Source: Castanea sativa
Lineage: Eukaryota; Streptophyta; Magnoliopsida; Fagales; Fagaceae
Direction of reading: 5' to 3'
Assembly: GCF_040712315.1 (NCBI RefSeq)
Contig: NC_134021.1
Span: 27,552,001-27,616,000, forward strand
Length of the DNA: 64,000 bases
Shown: piece by piece, positions 22,101 through 34,324 of the stretch
Numbering within the stretch: position 1 is the first letter of the stretch
Layout of the letters: each line of letters begins with the position of its first letter
The notes under the pieces: generated by a model
Seen by the model: the letters and a program-made list of their open reading frames with translations, nothing else
Told to the model about the DNA's origin: nothing
Databases searched by the model: none
Translations under genes and position numbers: made by a program

Positions 22101-24283
22101 ATGGTGCACTAGTCTAAAAAAGATTTTGATGAATAAACCATTGGTTTGTACTATAATGTCATTACCAGAATTAAAATGCAATGGTTTTGGTTTCTCCAAA
22201 GAAATGATTGGTCAAGAGAAAACTAAAAAAAGTGGGAGCCAATAGCTTTAGCTCCAATAGCACCATATAGATATAGCTGTGGTTTCAAGAGAACTGGGAG
22301 TTTGTGCAACTTGTCAATGAAAAGGGAAAAAGAGAAGTGAAGACATTCAATAATTTTTCTGGAACCACTATAAAACTGCTGATGGTTGGACACACACACA
22401 CATGTGTTTATCTATATAGTTTAATTTAACTGGAATTGTCATAACCAGTCTAGTGCAATGACTCAGGTTTTTGAAACGGCAGCATCTTTTTGATGTCACT
22501 GAGGCATTCAGATTTCTTAATGCTGAGAAGAAGTTTCGGTTAATCAAGCTTGGTTTCTACTTAGTGATCTTTGCCATAATCACTGGCAGGTGTGTTTTGT
22601 GCTTAGTACATAAAATATCTCTAGCAACTTATTAAGCTTTGAAGGTGTGATTGCCTTCTTCCTCTTAAGTGTGATTGTGTAAGGAACCTAGATGTAATTG
22701 CTTGGGATTTATCTTTCATTGTTTTGTCTTTAACTCTTTTTTTAACACCAAACAATCACCAAATTCCTTCAAGATCCTATCTTTAAATCACCTAACCCTA
22801 ATTAGACACTCAAGTATCAAACCTCATTCAAGAATGGCGTGTTCGAATTTTGACCCTCTAAGCCTAAGTATTCCTCAATATCTACATGGGGTATATATAT
22901 ATATATATATGGTAATATGTGTTATGCATGTAAAATATTTCTAATATTTTCTTTAGTCATTTAAAATTCTAATGTTGCATTTTGGTGAAAATTATACTTA
23001 AGAAATCAATAATTTTTTTAAATTTAAAAATGTCTACTTTTTTGCAAATCATTTCAATTATATTAAGATCATTCCTATCATATTCTTGTTACATATGAAA
23101 TTTGTATAATTAAAAGGTGTAAAAAAATAACTATCAAAAAAAGTTCCCAAAACTGAGAAGAAAAAAAAATTAAGCCTTAGGGGAAAATTGGTACTTGTAT
23201 CCATCCCTAATCCTTGGCCATTTTCATCTCAAAGAAACGCCCATCTTTGGGTGGATGGAGGTTGGCAGGCCTAGGTTGATAATAGTAGCCCACCCTCCTT
23301 TCCATCCCCCTTTTACCACTCTTCCAAATGGTGGAGAAAGACTAATCTCTTCTTCTTTCTATCTCCTCCCTCTTCCATCCCCTCTCATTTCCACCTTACC
23401 AAACAAACCTTAGGATCATGGATTGTAATTAATAAAGTTATGGCATATTAAAATTTTTAAAGATTGTTGATGAGCTATATCCTGATCGTATTACTTACAT
23501 TCAAAAAGAGTAAGGCCATCAGGATGCATGTATTACTTACATTCAAAAAGAAATCAAGATCAAAGTTACCCTCCTTATTTTATTTACATTTTCCTTCATC
23601 TTACACCTTTTTCCAATGTTATACCACTTAACAATATATTATTGGATTATTATTTTAAAAGTCTTCTGTTGGATTACATGTTCACTTTGTTCTTAACACA
23701 CACCAAATTTATTATTAATTGGATGTTATTTACTATTTAATCCATATTGTTTATGTATATAATTTTAGAACTTGAAATTTAAACATTATTAGATGAGATA
23801 ACTATTGATCTTGGATCATCTTGCTATTTTACAAGCATGAAGTGTATAAGGAGACTATCATAGAACGGTGGATTTGTGAAAAAACACCTCTGTTATAATG
23901 TTATTGAATGGTAATGTTGACAACACACAAATACATTTGAAAACCCCACTTATTTACTTCATCTCAGTTTGGCAAAACCTGACACTCACCACTTCCAATT
24001 AGTAGCAGGGAATAAGTCTGATTAAACATGAGGATTACCTAGTAATCCATCAGCTTCAGTTTTAAACTAGAAATCATAGGCACTTCAAAAGTGTTGAAAT
24101 ATCCTTGTATACCACCAGTTTACAATGTCACTGGTGGGGTGGCACAGAATGCTACCAACTTTGGGGCCATGTGAAGTTTGAATAATGGACTGCTTTTCAT
24201 TTCCTTATCATCTGCAATTTCTCATTTATGAAATAAATTAGACAGTTATGGTGTCTTAAACTTTTGGTCTCTTGAATATTCCA

Positions 24284-24329
<46 letters not shown>

Positions 24330-24407
24330 TTAATTTTAATCTGCAGGCTTGCATTATCTGTTTTCGAGTTTTTAAGTGATGCGGATGATGCCACGCATTT
24401 GTTTTGA
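19125..24407 (+). CDS. Cornichon-family ER cargo receptor, four exons
   Basis: Exons 19125-19199, 20569-20750, 22467-22589 and 24347-24407 join to 147 codons (146 residues), with GT..AG at every intron. The introns are 1369, 1716 and 1757 bases. The protein has a hydrophobic N-terminal segment (exon 1), then the family signature LTDLEADYINIYDSATSINR and PEFIVQG, a second hydrophobic segment with HWFMFLITVP, the QHLFDVTEAFRFLNAEKK loop, and a third hydrophobic segment near the C-terminus. Cornichon/Erv14 proteins are small ER membrane proteins that load selected membrane cargo into COPII vesicles; the length fits the plant family (about 135-150). The start is the first ATG with the conserved N-terminal pattern. 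A second ATG two codons later is possible. I see no disruption, so the gene is likely functional. Confidence 0.93.
19391..19412. repeat. Poly(T) tract in intron 1
   Basis: 22 T bases in cornichon intron 1. No other role is visible. Confidence 0.9.
19987..20189. mobile_element. Mutator-like MITE in cornichon intron 1
   Basis: This 203-base element has long terminal inverted repeats, starting GAGAAATTATA at the left and ending TATAATTTCTC at the right, with inverted similarity continuing ~90 bases inward (left TTGGACAAGTGGCCCACTCC against right GTGGACAAGTGACGTGGTCC). It is flanked by the perfect 9-bp repeat GTATTCCAC (19978-19986 and 20190-20198). A 9-bp TSD is typical of Mutator-superfamily elements. 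It has no coding capacity. Confidence 0.92.
22891..22910. repeat. Short TA microsatellite in intron 3
   Basis: About 10 TA units inside cornichon intron 3. The rest of the intron (22590-24346) holds no gene that I can recognise. A pyrimidine-rich block at about 23285-23400 is the only other compositional feature. Confidence 0.9.
24287..24325. repeat. CT microsatellite before the exon 4 splice acceptor
   Basis: About 19 CT units end 21 bases upstream of exon 4 (24347). The intervening sequence is T-rich and ends in CTGCAG. The position is that of an extended polypyrimidine tract. Confidence 0.95.
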
Positions 24408-27400
24408 ATGTGCACTGCTGCAGCAGTATGTTGGCAACTCATTGTAAGTTTGGCATATAAATTTGGTCTATTTGAAAAGATGAAATTTAGCTCACTTGTT
24501 TAGATGTTTAGGAATCACTAGTTAGGACTAATACAATCAATCCCTCCTGACATTGGGTAACCCTTTTTTGATATCATGAGTGCTCCTTTTAATTTTAATT
24601 TGGAGAGTACTTGTAGACCAATATTTATCATATTTCTGGAAGCAAGGAGATTTTACTGTGCAGGAAGAGATTCTCAAAGGCATTTCCATGTGACATCCAT
24701 CATCAGGTGTATTTAGCTAATCACTTGTTATTTGATGTGTGTTTTTTCTATAAGTTGCCCCTCATACTTGATTGAATAACTTTAAAAGGATGTCTTATTT
24801 ATCTGATAGGCGATAGCACATCTGGTCCCTGGACAGGAAATTGAAACTTTAGTATTCATTCATCACTTGCTTTCTCTCACTGCAAGTAACCACCAAATGG
24901 GAAAGTAGTCCATGTAACCTAATTTTAAGCATATGGTAAAGCCAAAAATGAACATAACCAGAGCATCAATATTGACATGTAAGTTATGGCAGCGTTATGA
25001 AAGGAAAGCACTCTTTCCTGAGAGCTGGCCATTCCCATGCTCCTGCAACTTGGTGCTTTGCATTTAGTAAAGCTTTTTTAGCCCATTGCTAACTGTCAAC
25101 CTCATTAAGCCCAAGATAGGGGTTTATTTGGGTTGGGCTGAGATGTCTGGTTTGGAACCATAAATGGAGTTGCGATGGGCTTGATTTGTGATGGGCTTTT
25201 CTGACGAGTTACCAAATCAACTAGACTAGTACAATGACTTTTTAGTTTAGGTACCAAACAAATAAGGACCCGCCTTATCTCATACCTAACGTGTCCTCTA
25301 CCCGACAGTCTGCCAGGCCCGACATACTATAGGCACTTTCCCTTATTTGTACCATCAAAAGATGCTCATAATTTATTGTTGGTCCCACTTGAAAGTTTGA
25401 AAACCCAAGGGCCCGCTCACCCTCTTAGTGGTCCCCACTCTGATTAGAAATTTTTAACGACTGATAGTTTACCCCAGCGCAATTATAATTGGGCCTGGGG
25501 GTACATGCAGGGATGTTGTGTCGTTTTCGGGCCAGCGCTCGACTGCACTTGTCATCTGTTTGACAATGGGACCCACATCATCAAGTTCTGCTTTCCTTTG
25601 TGCTACAGCCAAGTGGGGGCCTCATTCTGAGACGGGTGGTCACTGTCAAGTGGGCCTATTAAGTTCGACAAGATCTGGCCGTCTGATGTGCCAGCTTTTA
25701 CCTGAGTAATTAAATCAAAGGGCTTTTCGGGAAAATAACGAATAATAATGTGTGGAGCCGACCCACCCCACCCTTTTTATTTTTAGCTAGGCCTTTAAAG
25801 TTTAAACTAGTTCTGACTTCTGAGAAGAAGGTTTGCCCACGCACTTTCCTGTTATGGTTACGTGGATAAGTATATAACTCGTGCCTTTTCTTTAAAGCTC
25901 TTTCCTATGGTTCTTAGAATATGACTATAGAGAGGAAAATATTTCCAAATGTTCACAATCATTTTTCAGATGAATTATTCTCATAATTATGGAAGGGAAA
26001 AAAAAGTGTACATATTCCTTGGGGATAAATTGTAAGTCCCATTCTTGATCCCAAATTTGCGTTTGCATTGATATTCAAATTGCTGTTATAGCTTCGGCCA
26101 AAGAAATGAAAACCATTCTCATAGAAAATTTTTTACATCGAAAAAGAAAAAAAAAACAAAAAAAACAAAAGGTTATCACCACCTCATTAATCCACAAATT
26201 ACTGCCATATCAACAAAAAAAAAAAAAAATCCCCTTAATTTTATAAGAATGTAGTATTGAAAATCTTGGACCTAATCTTAATGAGGAAAACAATAATACA
26301 ACGTTCGTAAACAGTTTTTATTTTTTAATTGGAACGGATTATAAGAAAAAATTTCAATATTATTCTATTTAGGGGGTTTGTATGCATTTTTCTTACAAGT
26401 GAATGAAATGATTCCTACTCCTCGTTAATTCTTCAAAATTAATTTTTTACTCTTTCCTTTAAAACTTAAATAAAATAAAATGAGAGTAATGGTAATAAGA
26501 TATATTTATTTCTTTTTCCTTTCTTTTATTTATAAACTTCTAAACACTAAAACACATTAAGAAAGAATACATTATTCCTTTTTATTTCATTATTTTATTT
26601 TTATAAGTTATGAATTCCATTTTATTTCATTATATTGCCTTATGAACTAAGAACTACTAGTTTAAGGAAGGACACAGGTTAGCTAATGCTTCAATGCACT
26701 GGAGTTGACACAATACAAACATGTTTGATTTTTGCTACATATCCGCATCCTATCAACTTCAATGCATTGGAACTAACCCTTACTCTTTAAGAAAATAATA
26801 TGAATGATGCCATTTGGAGGAAATTGAACATGTATCATTCTATTTCCCTCAAAGCCCCATATTTGTGAAATTATCTTTTTATGCTCAATATTTAAACAAA
26901 ATTAAAAAAATTAAAAAACAACTCTTTAACTTTTTAGGAAAAAAAAAGTAAAATTGTAATACTGCTATAATAAAAAATTGTGTTAAATACTTCCAAACAA
27001 TAATTTTGCAAACAATGTATAAACAAACTCGTTAATAATTTTCATTCTTTTATTTTAATTCCTTTTTCATTATTAGTTTTAACAATCTTATCAATGAGGA
27101 ATGTAATAATATGAATTAAAGTATATGTTATGGAGTAATGGGTCCTTAAAGAAAAATCTTATTGGTCTACGTATCTAAATAAAAGTAAGACCCCATCAAA
27201 AATAAAAGTAAGACGGTAAGTAAATTTATTAATCTATAATATATGTAATTAAAAAATAGTTGTAGTTTTTTTATTTTATAATTCAACGTCTTTTTATTAA
27301 GTATTATAATTAACATTAACATTAACATCTTAAGGGTAAATAGTAATATTTTTGTTACAAGATACTTATAATTAAATACAAAATACCCCAGTATAAAAAA

Positions 27401-27504
27401 TATATATAAAAATAAAAGAAATTCAAAATATCGACTACAAAATAACTTCTTCTTTTTTTTTTTTGGCAGTGTACACAATAGTAATTCTATTTCTGAGTGG
27501 AATA
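24408..27504. other. Cornichon 3' flank and intergenic DNA
   Basis: The first few hundred bases probably include the cornichon 3' untranslated region, but no clear poly(A) signal could be set. A more GC-rich patch at 25080-25740 carries only unrecognised short frames. A weak inverted repeat (GGTTAG..., AATGCA(T/C)TG(A/G)AGTTGA) lies at about 26678-26777 and could be a small foldback element. The remainder is AT-rich and shows no gene. Confidence 0.5.
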
Positions 27505-27652
27505 AGTCTAGGGTCACAATTTTTTCCACAACTTTGCTACATGGCGACTTGTAAATTATAAAAATAGAATTGTGGATCCACATGAGTCCATGATTTCACC
27601 ATTCACAAGTCGCCACATAACAAAATTGTGAAAAAGTTTGTGACGCTAAACT
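27505..27652. mobile_element. Foldback MITE with ~48-bp inverted ends
   Basis: The left arm AGTCTAGGGTCACAAT...TGGCGACTTGT and the right arm (reverse complement AGTTTAGCGTCACAAA...TGGCGACTTGT) match over about 48 bases, leaving a central spacer of roughly 50 bases. No clear TSD was found, so the superfamily is open. Confidence 0.7.
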
Positions 27653-27709
27653 ACCTCTTCAAATGATCTATAAATCGGATTGAAAGTGATGACATGATGA
27701 CGTTGCTTT

Positions 27710-28490
27710 CTCCCATGTGCCACCTCTTGAGTGAGAAAATTAAGATAAATTTTCTGTTTGAAGAAGTATGAAATTATATACATAAAAAATGTATGTCATA
27801 CAAAGTTAATCTCATTTGTATAAGAATTTTTATTACACACAAAGTTATGGTAGCTATTTAACACATGAATATCTATTTTACTATAATAGTTTCTTAGTAC
27901 TTATTAACTAAAAACAATATCCACTCACTAAAAACTTCTAAGAATGTTTATGAATATTGTCATTTTCCAACAATAAGCAACTAATTTTTGCTAAGACATG
28001 TCACAATATTTAAAATTTTCATAATGAATGATGTCATATGCTACAATTGAAGCTTTTCATTATATATATATATAATAAAAAAGAGTTGACTAGGCGATAG
28101 TACTGAAAAGAGAAAGAAGACCCGTGAACAGTGCAAATTGAACAAACAAAAAAAATATTGCTACTACTATAGCTTTACGCATTCAAACTTTTGTTATAAA
28201 AGTGTTGTGAAAAATGTTGTGGATATAACACTTTTTTTTAACTGTGATTGGTTCTAGTATGATATTTTTTTTGACCTTTTAGGAATTAACACCTCAACAA
28301 TTGTAAAAATATTGTGATAGTTTATTGTGTTAATTTACAGCTCTCTATATATAAAAAAATAAAATAAAAAAAGAAGAAGAAGGAATTACCAGAAGAAAAA
28401 AAAGAAAGCAAAACAGTTCAAAATGTTGAACAAACCAAATCACCATAGCTTTTTACTGTAGTTTTAGCGCATTTGCGCTTTTTTTATATA
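27710..28490 (-). mobile_element. Helitron-like copy B (non-autonomous, 3' end lost)
   Basis: 27713-28050 parallels 28505-28815 of copy A, that is the 3'-terminal part of that Helitron on the minus strand (shared phrases CAACAATAA, GCTACAA(T/C)TGAA, TCACAATATTTAAA). The right part, 28100-28480, resembles the 5' part of copy A near 30700-31210. The 5' end abuts the 3' CTAG terminus of copy A directly. The expected 5' TC is diverged and the 3' hairpin is not found near 27710, so this copy is degraded. No Rep/helicase coding sequence. Confidence 0.6.
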
Positions 28491-29798
28491 CTAGTAAGGG
28501 TTGCACGTGCAAGGCATGTGTTGTCCCTAAAGTGAAAAAATTTTAGATAGAATTTTTTTTTGAAGTAGTATCAAATCATGTATTTAAATTTAAAATAGTT
28601 ATTTAACATATGACTATCTATTTATTTAGTATTATAATTTCTTAGAATCTATTTACTAAAGACAGTATCTACTCACAAAAAAGATTATACTAAGAATGAT
28701 AACAAATGTCATTATCTCCCAACAATAAACAACTAAGTTTTGATAAAATATTGTCACAATATTTAAATTTTTGCAATAAATAATGACATATGCTACAACT
28801 GAAACTCATCATCAAATTAAATACTTACAACCATTTGCAATGAATATTTTGTTATACATACTTCCTTCTCTATCATTTTATTTTATGATCCTAACTACGA
28901 TACTTAGCTTACTTAATTTTTAATGAACACCTTTTTAAGATATAAAAGAAAAAAAAAAAACAAATTAACAAAAGAAATATGTCCTTGAAGTTTCTATTAG
29001 ATAAAATTATAAATTTAGAAGATTTAAACCTCTAATAAATTAGTGTTCTCTAGGTAGCAAATAAAATACCATATATCACTATTTTTACTTTTTAAGTATG
29101 ACTAACACATAAATCTCAAAATATACAAAGAAAATTTTTGGGACATTAAAATTTAGTGAGACATTTTAGATATTGCACAATAAAATATTCTAGGAATCAT
29201 AATATTTTGTTAGGATTTAACTAAGAGAGTAACAGCAAGACTATATGCTTGTGTACAAAATATAAATGAGGAAATTATTCAACTTTAAAGTTGGGGGATG
29301 AAACTACTCCAAACATAAAGGGGGAAAGTACTTTTTTCTATATTTTTTGTTGTTGGTATAACTATGTATTTTTACTTTAAACAATGTGTTAGAAAAAAAC
29401 CCAAGAAAATTGTCTGTAAAACTATGAATTTTGCCTCAACAAATTAGCTATAAAAAAAAAAAACCAGGAACACAATAAATGTCATGATATTTTCTCAATA
29501 TCTTTATTTTAGTTACGGTGGGCCTTGGTATGATATTATATAATTTTATTTTAGAATAATACTACATCCACAACATTTTCACAACAAGTTCTAGATAGTA
29601 AATTGTTATTGATTTTTAATTGGGACAACCACTTTAAACTGCATTAAAAAAAAAAAACCAATAAAATAAATTATGCATGAAACAGTGAATTTTTACTTAC
29701 CAAATTTGACTAAACCAAAAAAGAAGTCTATGAACATAACAACATGTCATAATATTTTCATAATACTTTTATTTTTAGCCGTGGTAAATTTCGGTTTG

Positions 29799-29804
<6 letters not shown>

Positions 29805-29834
<30 letters not shown>
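29805..29834. repeat. TA microsatellite
   Basis: About 15 TA units within Helitron copy A. Confidence 0.9.
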
Positions 29835-29837
<3 letters not shown>

Positions 29838-30615
29838 GCTATTTCTATAATATTTACATAACAAATTTTAAATGGCAAGTTGTTACTGATTTTAAAATGG
29901 ATCCACAACTGATATCACTTTTCTATCCATCAATAGTAGCTTATCACCTATAATTTGTTGTGAAATTAATGTGAAAATATTGTGAACTTAGCAATTTTTT
30001 ATTTGATCTATAAGAAATTGAGTTCTTAACAATTGTGAAAATATCGTGATAACAACAAGTGTTGCAAGATTTTCACAAAACATTTATTTTTAGTTGTAGC
30101 TGATTATAATCTCATATTTTATTATTTTATTTCGACTTATAAAAAATTGACACCTCAGTAATTGTGAATTATGAAATTTGTTGTGTTAGTATAACAATAT
30201 ACATGCTAGCTCATATAAATATTAAAAAAAAGAGCACAAACCGATGACTGGAAAAAAGAAAAAAAAAAAAGAAAGGACTAATGAAGTGATGAACAATACA
30301 TATTGAATAAATCAAAAAGTAATGTAGCTACTACAGTGGCTTTTACACATTCACTGATTCACACAACAAGCGTTACAACATTTTCACAAAATATTTTTTT
30401 TCAGTTGTGGTTAGTCACAGTCTTATATTATATTATTTTATTTCGACTTATAAGAAATTGACACCTCAATAATTGTAAAATTTGTTGGGTCAGTATAACA
30501 ATACTTTTATTTTTAGTTGTGTTTAGTTCTAGTATGATATTTATTTTGACCTATAAGAAATTAACATTTCAACAATTGTAAAAATATTATGACAATTTAT
30601 TATGTTAACTAACAG

Positions 30616-30616
<1 letters not shown>

Positions 30617-30661
<45 letters not shown>
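30617..30661. repeat. TA microsatellite
   Basis: About 22 TA units directly after one copy of the ~120-base block. Confidence 0.95.
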
Positions 30662-30663
<2 letters not shown>

Positions 30664-31049
30664 GACTGGTCAATCTTACCGAAAATAAAGAAGGCCAGCG
30701 AACAATGCAAATTGAACAAACTAAAAAAAAAAAAATGTAGCTACTAGTATAGTTTTACGCATTCACACTTTTGTTAAGAAAGTGTTGTAAAAAATGTTGT
30801 GGATGTATCATTTCTTTTTTCACAATACCTTTATTTATAGTTGTGGTTGGTACTTATATAATATTTTATTTTAATCTATAAGAAATTAATACCTTAACAA
30901 TTGTGAAAATATGGTGAGAATTTATTGTGTTAACTAACAACTTTATATAAAAAGAAAGAAAGAAAAAGAAAAAAAAGAAGTGGACTGCTGAACAATATTA
31001 CCCCAAGGGAAAAAGAAAAAGGGAAAAGGTAAGAGGCAGCAAAACAGTG

Positions 31050-31055
<6 letters not shown>

Positions 31056-31101
<46 letters not shown>
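31056..31101. repeat. TA microsatellite
   Basis: About 23 TA units near the 5' end of Helitron copy A. Confidence 0.95.
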
Positions 31102-31104
<3 letters not shown>

Positions 31105-31374
31105 TAAGAATAGTAAGTATTTTTAACACACACATGAAGAGAGGTGAGAAAGTCTTAAAGAACAGTGCAACGAATTGAATAAACTAAGTTACTGTAGTTA
31201 GCGCATTCACATCACGCTTTTTATACATAGATATAAAATATGTTGAATACACCTTAATCATATTTAACGTTTGACGTTAAACTCAATTAATTCTTCATTC
31301 CATAAAAAAAAGAAAAGAAAAAAAAGAAAGGTTTGTTATTAAAGACAAAGTCCAATTGGTTTTGTTTTTATTTA

Positions 31375-31863
31375 GGACAAGTTTGGTAGACTGTAATAGA
31401 CACTATAATGTAATAGATATTCTTATATCATAACTATTTGGTTGTTTGGTTATGTTTTTATTACAATGAATAGTTATTCTTTATGAATAGTTATTTTTCA
31501 AAATAAAAAATAATTATTTCTTATCAAAAGTATTGACCTTATATAATAACTTTTTAATTAAATTTCCTAAAAAACCATTATTTATCACATTTTCAAAAGG
31601 AAAGAAAATAGATTTTCTTTATTGTTAATTATTAGCTCTATTTTGAACACCCTAAAATAAGTGTATTTTAAGAAATTTGACTTTAAAATAATTTAATTAC
31701 ACCTTATTTTTATACTTTACTAAATTATAGATGCAAATTTAGAATTCTATTTCTAAATAATTACCAAACTGATGAATAGTAATACTTATTACTTTCCAAC
31801 TTAATATATTTATAATACTTATTCTTATTTCTATAATAATTATTATAGTGTATTAAATGTGCC
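31375..31863. mobile_element. Possible MITE with weak inverted ends
   Basis: The left end GGACAAGTTTGG...CACTATAAT and the right end (reverse complement GGCACATTT...CACTATAAT) share an imperfect inverted repeat. The interior is AT-rich and non-coding. The flanking 3 bases (TTA and TTT) nearly match. This is a weak call. Confidence 0.3.
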
Positions 31864-32210
31864 TTTATTATTATTTCGACAATTTGGGTAGGACAGACAG
31901 GCAGTGACCAGAAGAAGGCCCACTGGAAATGGAAAACTTGTCCCCACGAGAAGGGTGTGATTGTGAAAGGCCTCTGTTGCTGTCACTGGTACAGGAGAAA
32001 GGTGACTGCAACCGTTAAGCGATCTGGTGCTAATGGGTTAATGGGCACGATCACGTGGATCGAACACGGAACACGGGCGAAGGCCCACTGAAGTGGACAT
32101 TCTCTATCCTTCATCATGGCTTTCCAATGTGTAGATTCTCAGAAAATCTTCTGTTTTGTGGTCCAGCGCCTCCGAATATATACTTTTTGCAAGTGGCTCA
32201 ATCTTTTTGA

Positions 32211-32247
<37 letters not shown>

Positions 32248-34123
32248 AATGTTGATAGTAATTGCATGGGCCGATGGTGTGCTGTCGCAGACAACAAAAA
32301 ATAAAACCTATATTTCTAAAAATATATATAGTAGTGCGAGTAAAGATGATTCCCACGGAAAGCATCTAGCCTAGTTTTATGCTATGTGAACAAGGAGAGG
32401 GGGTTTTGAGTATAATGAAAACAATTTTAAGAAAAAAAAAACTAAGGAATAATTCAAATTAAAGTATCAAATTCAATTAAAAGAACAAACCTTGGTCTAT
32501 AAGTCAACATCCACCATCGGAATTTTAGTACTGATCATCGATGTAAGTATATATCAATTTGCCGTTGGAACTATTTTCCTATTTTTCCTTAGTTGTAGTT
32601 AATTAGAGAACAAACGATCTAATTAACCCTAACTACTAAACAACCCAAGACAAGCACGAAAAGTTTAATTTAGTAGCAGTCTTAAGAACTAGAGAGATCG
32701 ATGAAGCTAAACAACACAAACACAAGCGGCTGCATTTAATTTAGTTGAGCGTTTTTCCTAAGATCTAATAATTTCTGACGTAGCAAAGCATTAAATCTTG
32801 GTTGCTTCACAAATTAGAGGGATCAAATAATTATGGATTTGATATCTAACTTAGCAGTAGATTGCAACGAATAATAAACTAGTAGGCCTCCTAGTAATTA
32901 AACGAGACAATCATGAAAATAGGCATAGGAGAACGTCTGATATTCAAAGCATAAATTGAACAATAAAAACAAATTAGATTTCACAGTTTTATTGATTCCA
33001 AGGCTTCCATTTCCTTCGACCAAGTGTAAAAGTTTTAGCCATGCAGGGCTATGATGAAAACTTGAAGGAGAAGTTAGAAAAGAGGGGAGAGAGAGGAGTG
33101 TATGAAGTCTTATTTTTCCTCCCCCTTTTGCACGTTAATTCGCCCTTTCAAAAGCCTACAAAATCTCCTAAAATTATTCTAAATAATAATATCCAAATCT
33201 GACTAATTAAGGAAAATACTAAAAATAACTAGGAAAATGGTGTTTTCAGCTGGAATTTTCATGCATCAGATCTTGAAACTTTTGAAAATGAACCGCGTCA
33301 AATCCGTGTATTAGAATTGCAGGCTAAGGAACATTCTAGAAAATCAGCAGTGCAGGTGCAGCAACTTCAAACCCGATTTCGCCCTGAAAGCAGCCAGTAT
33401 CTCTCAAAACTCAAAACATGAAAGTTGTAGAGCTTTTTCTTGGCGTTCCATAGCATCTGAATCATCTCAATCGTAGTTCGGATGAGAGAGTTATGCCCAG
33501 ATTACGAAGCGATGTCAAAACTGTCCAAAATCGCACAATTAGCTTTGTTTTTCACTTAACACCTCCATTTGCATCATAAATCAAAATATAAGAATAATGA
33601 GTACATAGGCACCAAATAAGTGTAGAAGACTAAACATTAAGGGAGAACAATATGACATTTTACATTCTCATCAACCGAAAAAAAAAAAATTGCATGGACA
33701 AAATCTCACTACAAACTATGTTGTAATTATTGATTACAACTCTCACTAAAAATATTAAAAAATAAATACATATTTTGAAAATCTAACTTTTAGAATATAT
33801 GTTATTTATGTTTTTAATATGCTTGTCAAATTTCATACTAGTCGGATGTTATTTACTATTCGATTCATAACAATATTTTTAATGTATAATTTTAGATTAC
33901 AAAAGCTTGAAATTTAAACATTTGGTTGATGACATAACTATTGATTTTTGATCTTTTGAAAATTCTGCAAGCATGAAGAATGAAGCAGAAATTTAATCTA
34001 ATGATAAATTTATCAAAATTCGCATCTAATAGAAAGATACTGAATGGAGTTTTAATCATTAGCTACAACTAAAATTGTAGCAAAAGTTTGTTCTAATTGC
34101 ACTTACTTCTTAAATCATACTAA
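31864..34123. other. Intergenic DNA with an unclassified repeat
   Basis: 32213-32244 is a TA microsatellite. From about 32400 to 33673 the sequence has a different character: on the minus strand it begins TGATGAGAATG and includes a GC-richer part (33280-33560). It resembles plant LTR sequence in style, but no partner copy, PBS or TSD was found in the window. No gene is supported here. Confidence 0.35.
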
Positions 34124-34324
34124 GGGTCTGTTTGGGATCCACTTATTTTGCTGAAACTGAAAACTTTTTACTAAAAGTACTGCAGATAAAGGTAAAAGTT
34201 AACTGAAATAGTACAGTGGGACCCATGAATAGTACTAAAAAGTGCAGCTGGGTCCATAAATAGTAGTGAAAATAAGCTAAATAGTAAAATTAATTGGCTT
34301 TTTACTTTGGAACCAAACGCACTC
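34124..34324. mobile_element. PIF/Harbinger-type MITE with TAA TSD
   Basis: A 201-base element starts GGGTCTGTTTGG and ends CCAAACGCACTC, so the ends are inverted repeats with two differences. It is flanked by TAA at 34121-34123 and 34325-34327. A 3-bp TWA TSD and G-rich ends of this kind are typical of Tourist-like MITEs. It is non-coding. Confidence 0.82.

Larger units (their letters stand above)
28236..30950. repeat. Dispersed ~120-base block, five copies
   Basis: The block (TTTAGTTGTGGTTGGT, then GACCTATAAGAAATTAACAC, then CAACAATTGTGAAAATATTG, ending TTATTGTGTTAACTAACAGC, with variants) occurs near 28236-28345, 30085-30190, 30395-30500, 30505-30620 and 30828-30945, always in the same direction. 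The copies at 30395-30620 are adjacent. This shows internal amplification of the Helitron family. Confidence 0.7.
28491..31231 (-). mobile_element. Helitron-like copy A (non-autonomous)
   Basis: On the minus strand the element starts TCTATGTATAAAAAGCG (31231 downward, preceded by A). It ends with the perfect 12-base palindrome TTGCACGTGCAA (28501-28512), then CCCTTA and CTAG (28494-28491), followed by T. TC start, 3' hairpin, CTRR end and insertion between A and T are the established Helitron hallmarks. The 2.7-kb interior has no open frame for a Rep-helicase. It contains five diverged copies of a ~120-base block, fragments of a Mutator-like MITE and several TA microsatellites. Confidence 0.68.

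Noticed and set aside
25518..25709. 63-codon frame in a GC-richer patch
   Set aside because: No motif, no splice context and no neighbour evidence; most likely chance.
27167..27583. 138-codon minus-strand frame
   Set aside because: Low-complexity Leu/Ile/Phe/Tyr translation of AT-rich DNA that overlaps a foldback MITE.
27505..27652. 9-bp TSD for the foldback MITE
   Set aside because: The flanks do not match convincingly in any register tried.
28466..28494. Plus-strand Helitron ending at CTAG
   Set aside because: The hairpin fits, but no matching plus-strand 5' TC end was found, whereas the minus orientation gives both ends. Kept only as an alternative in a finding.
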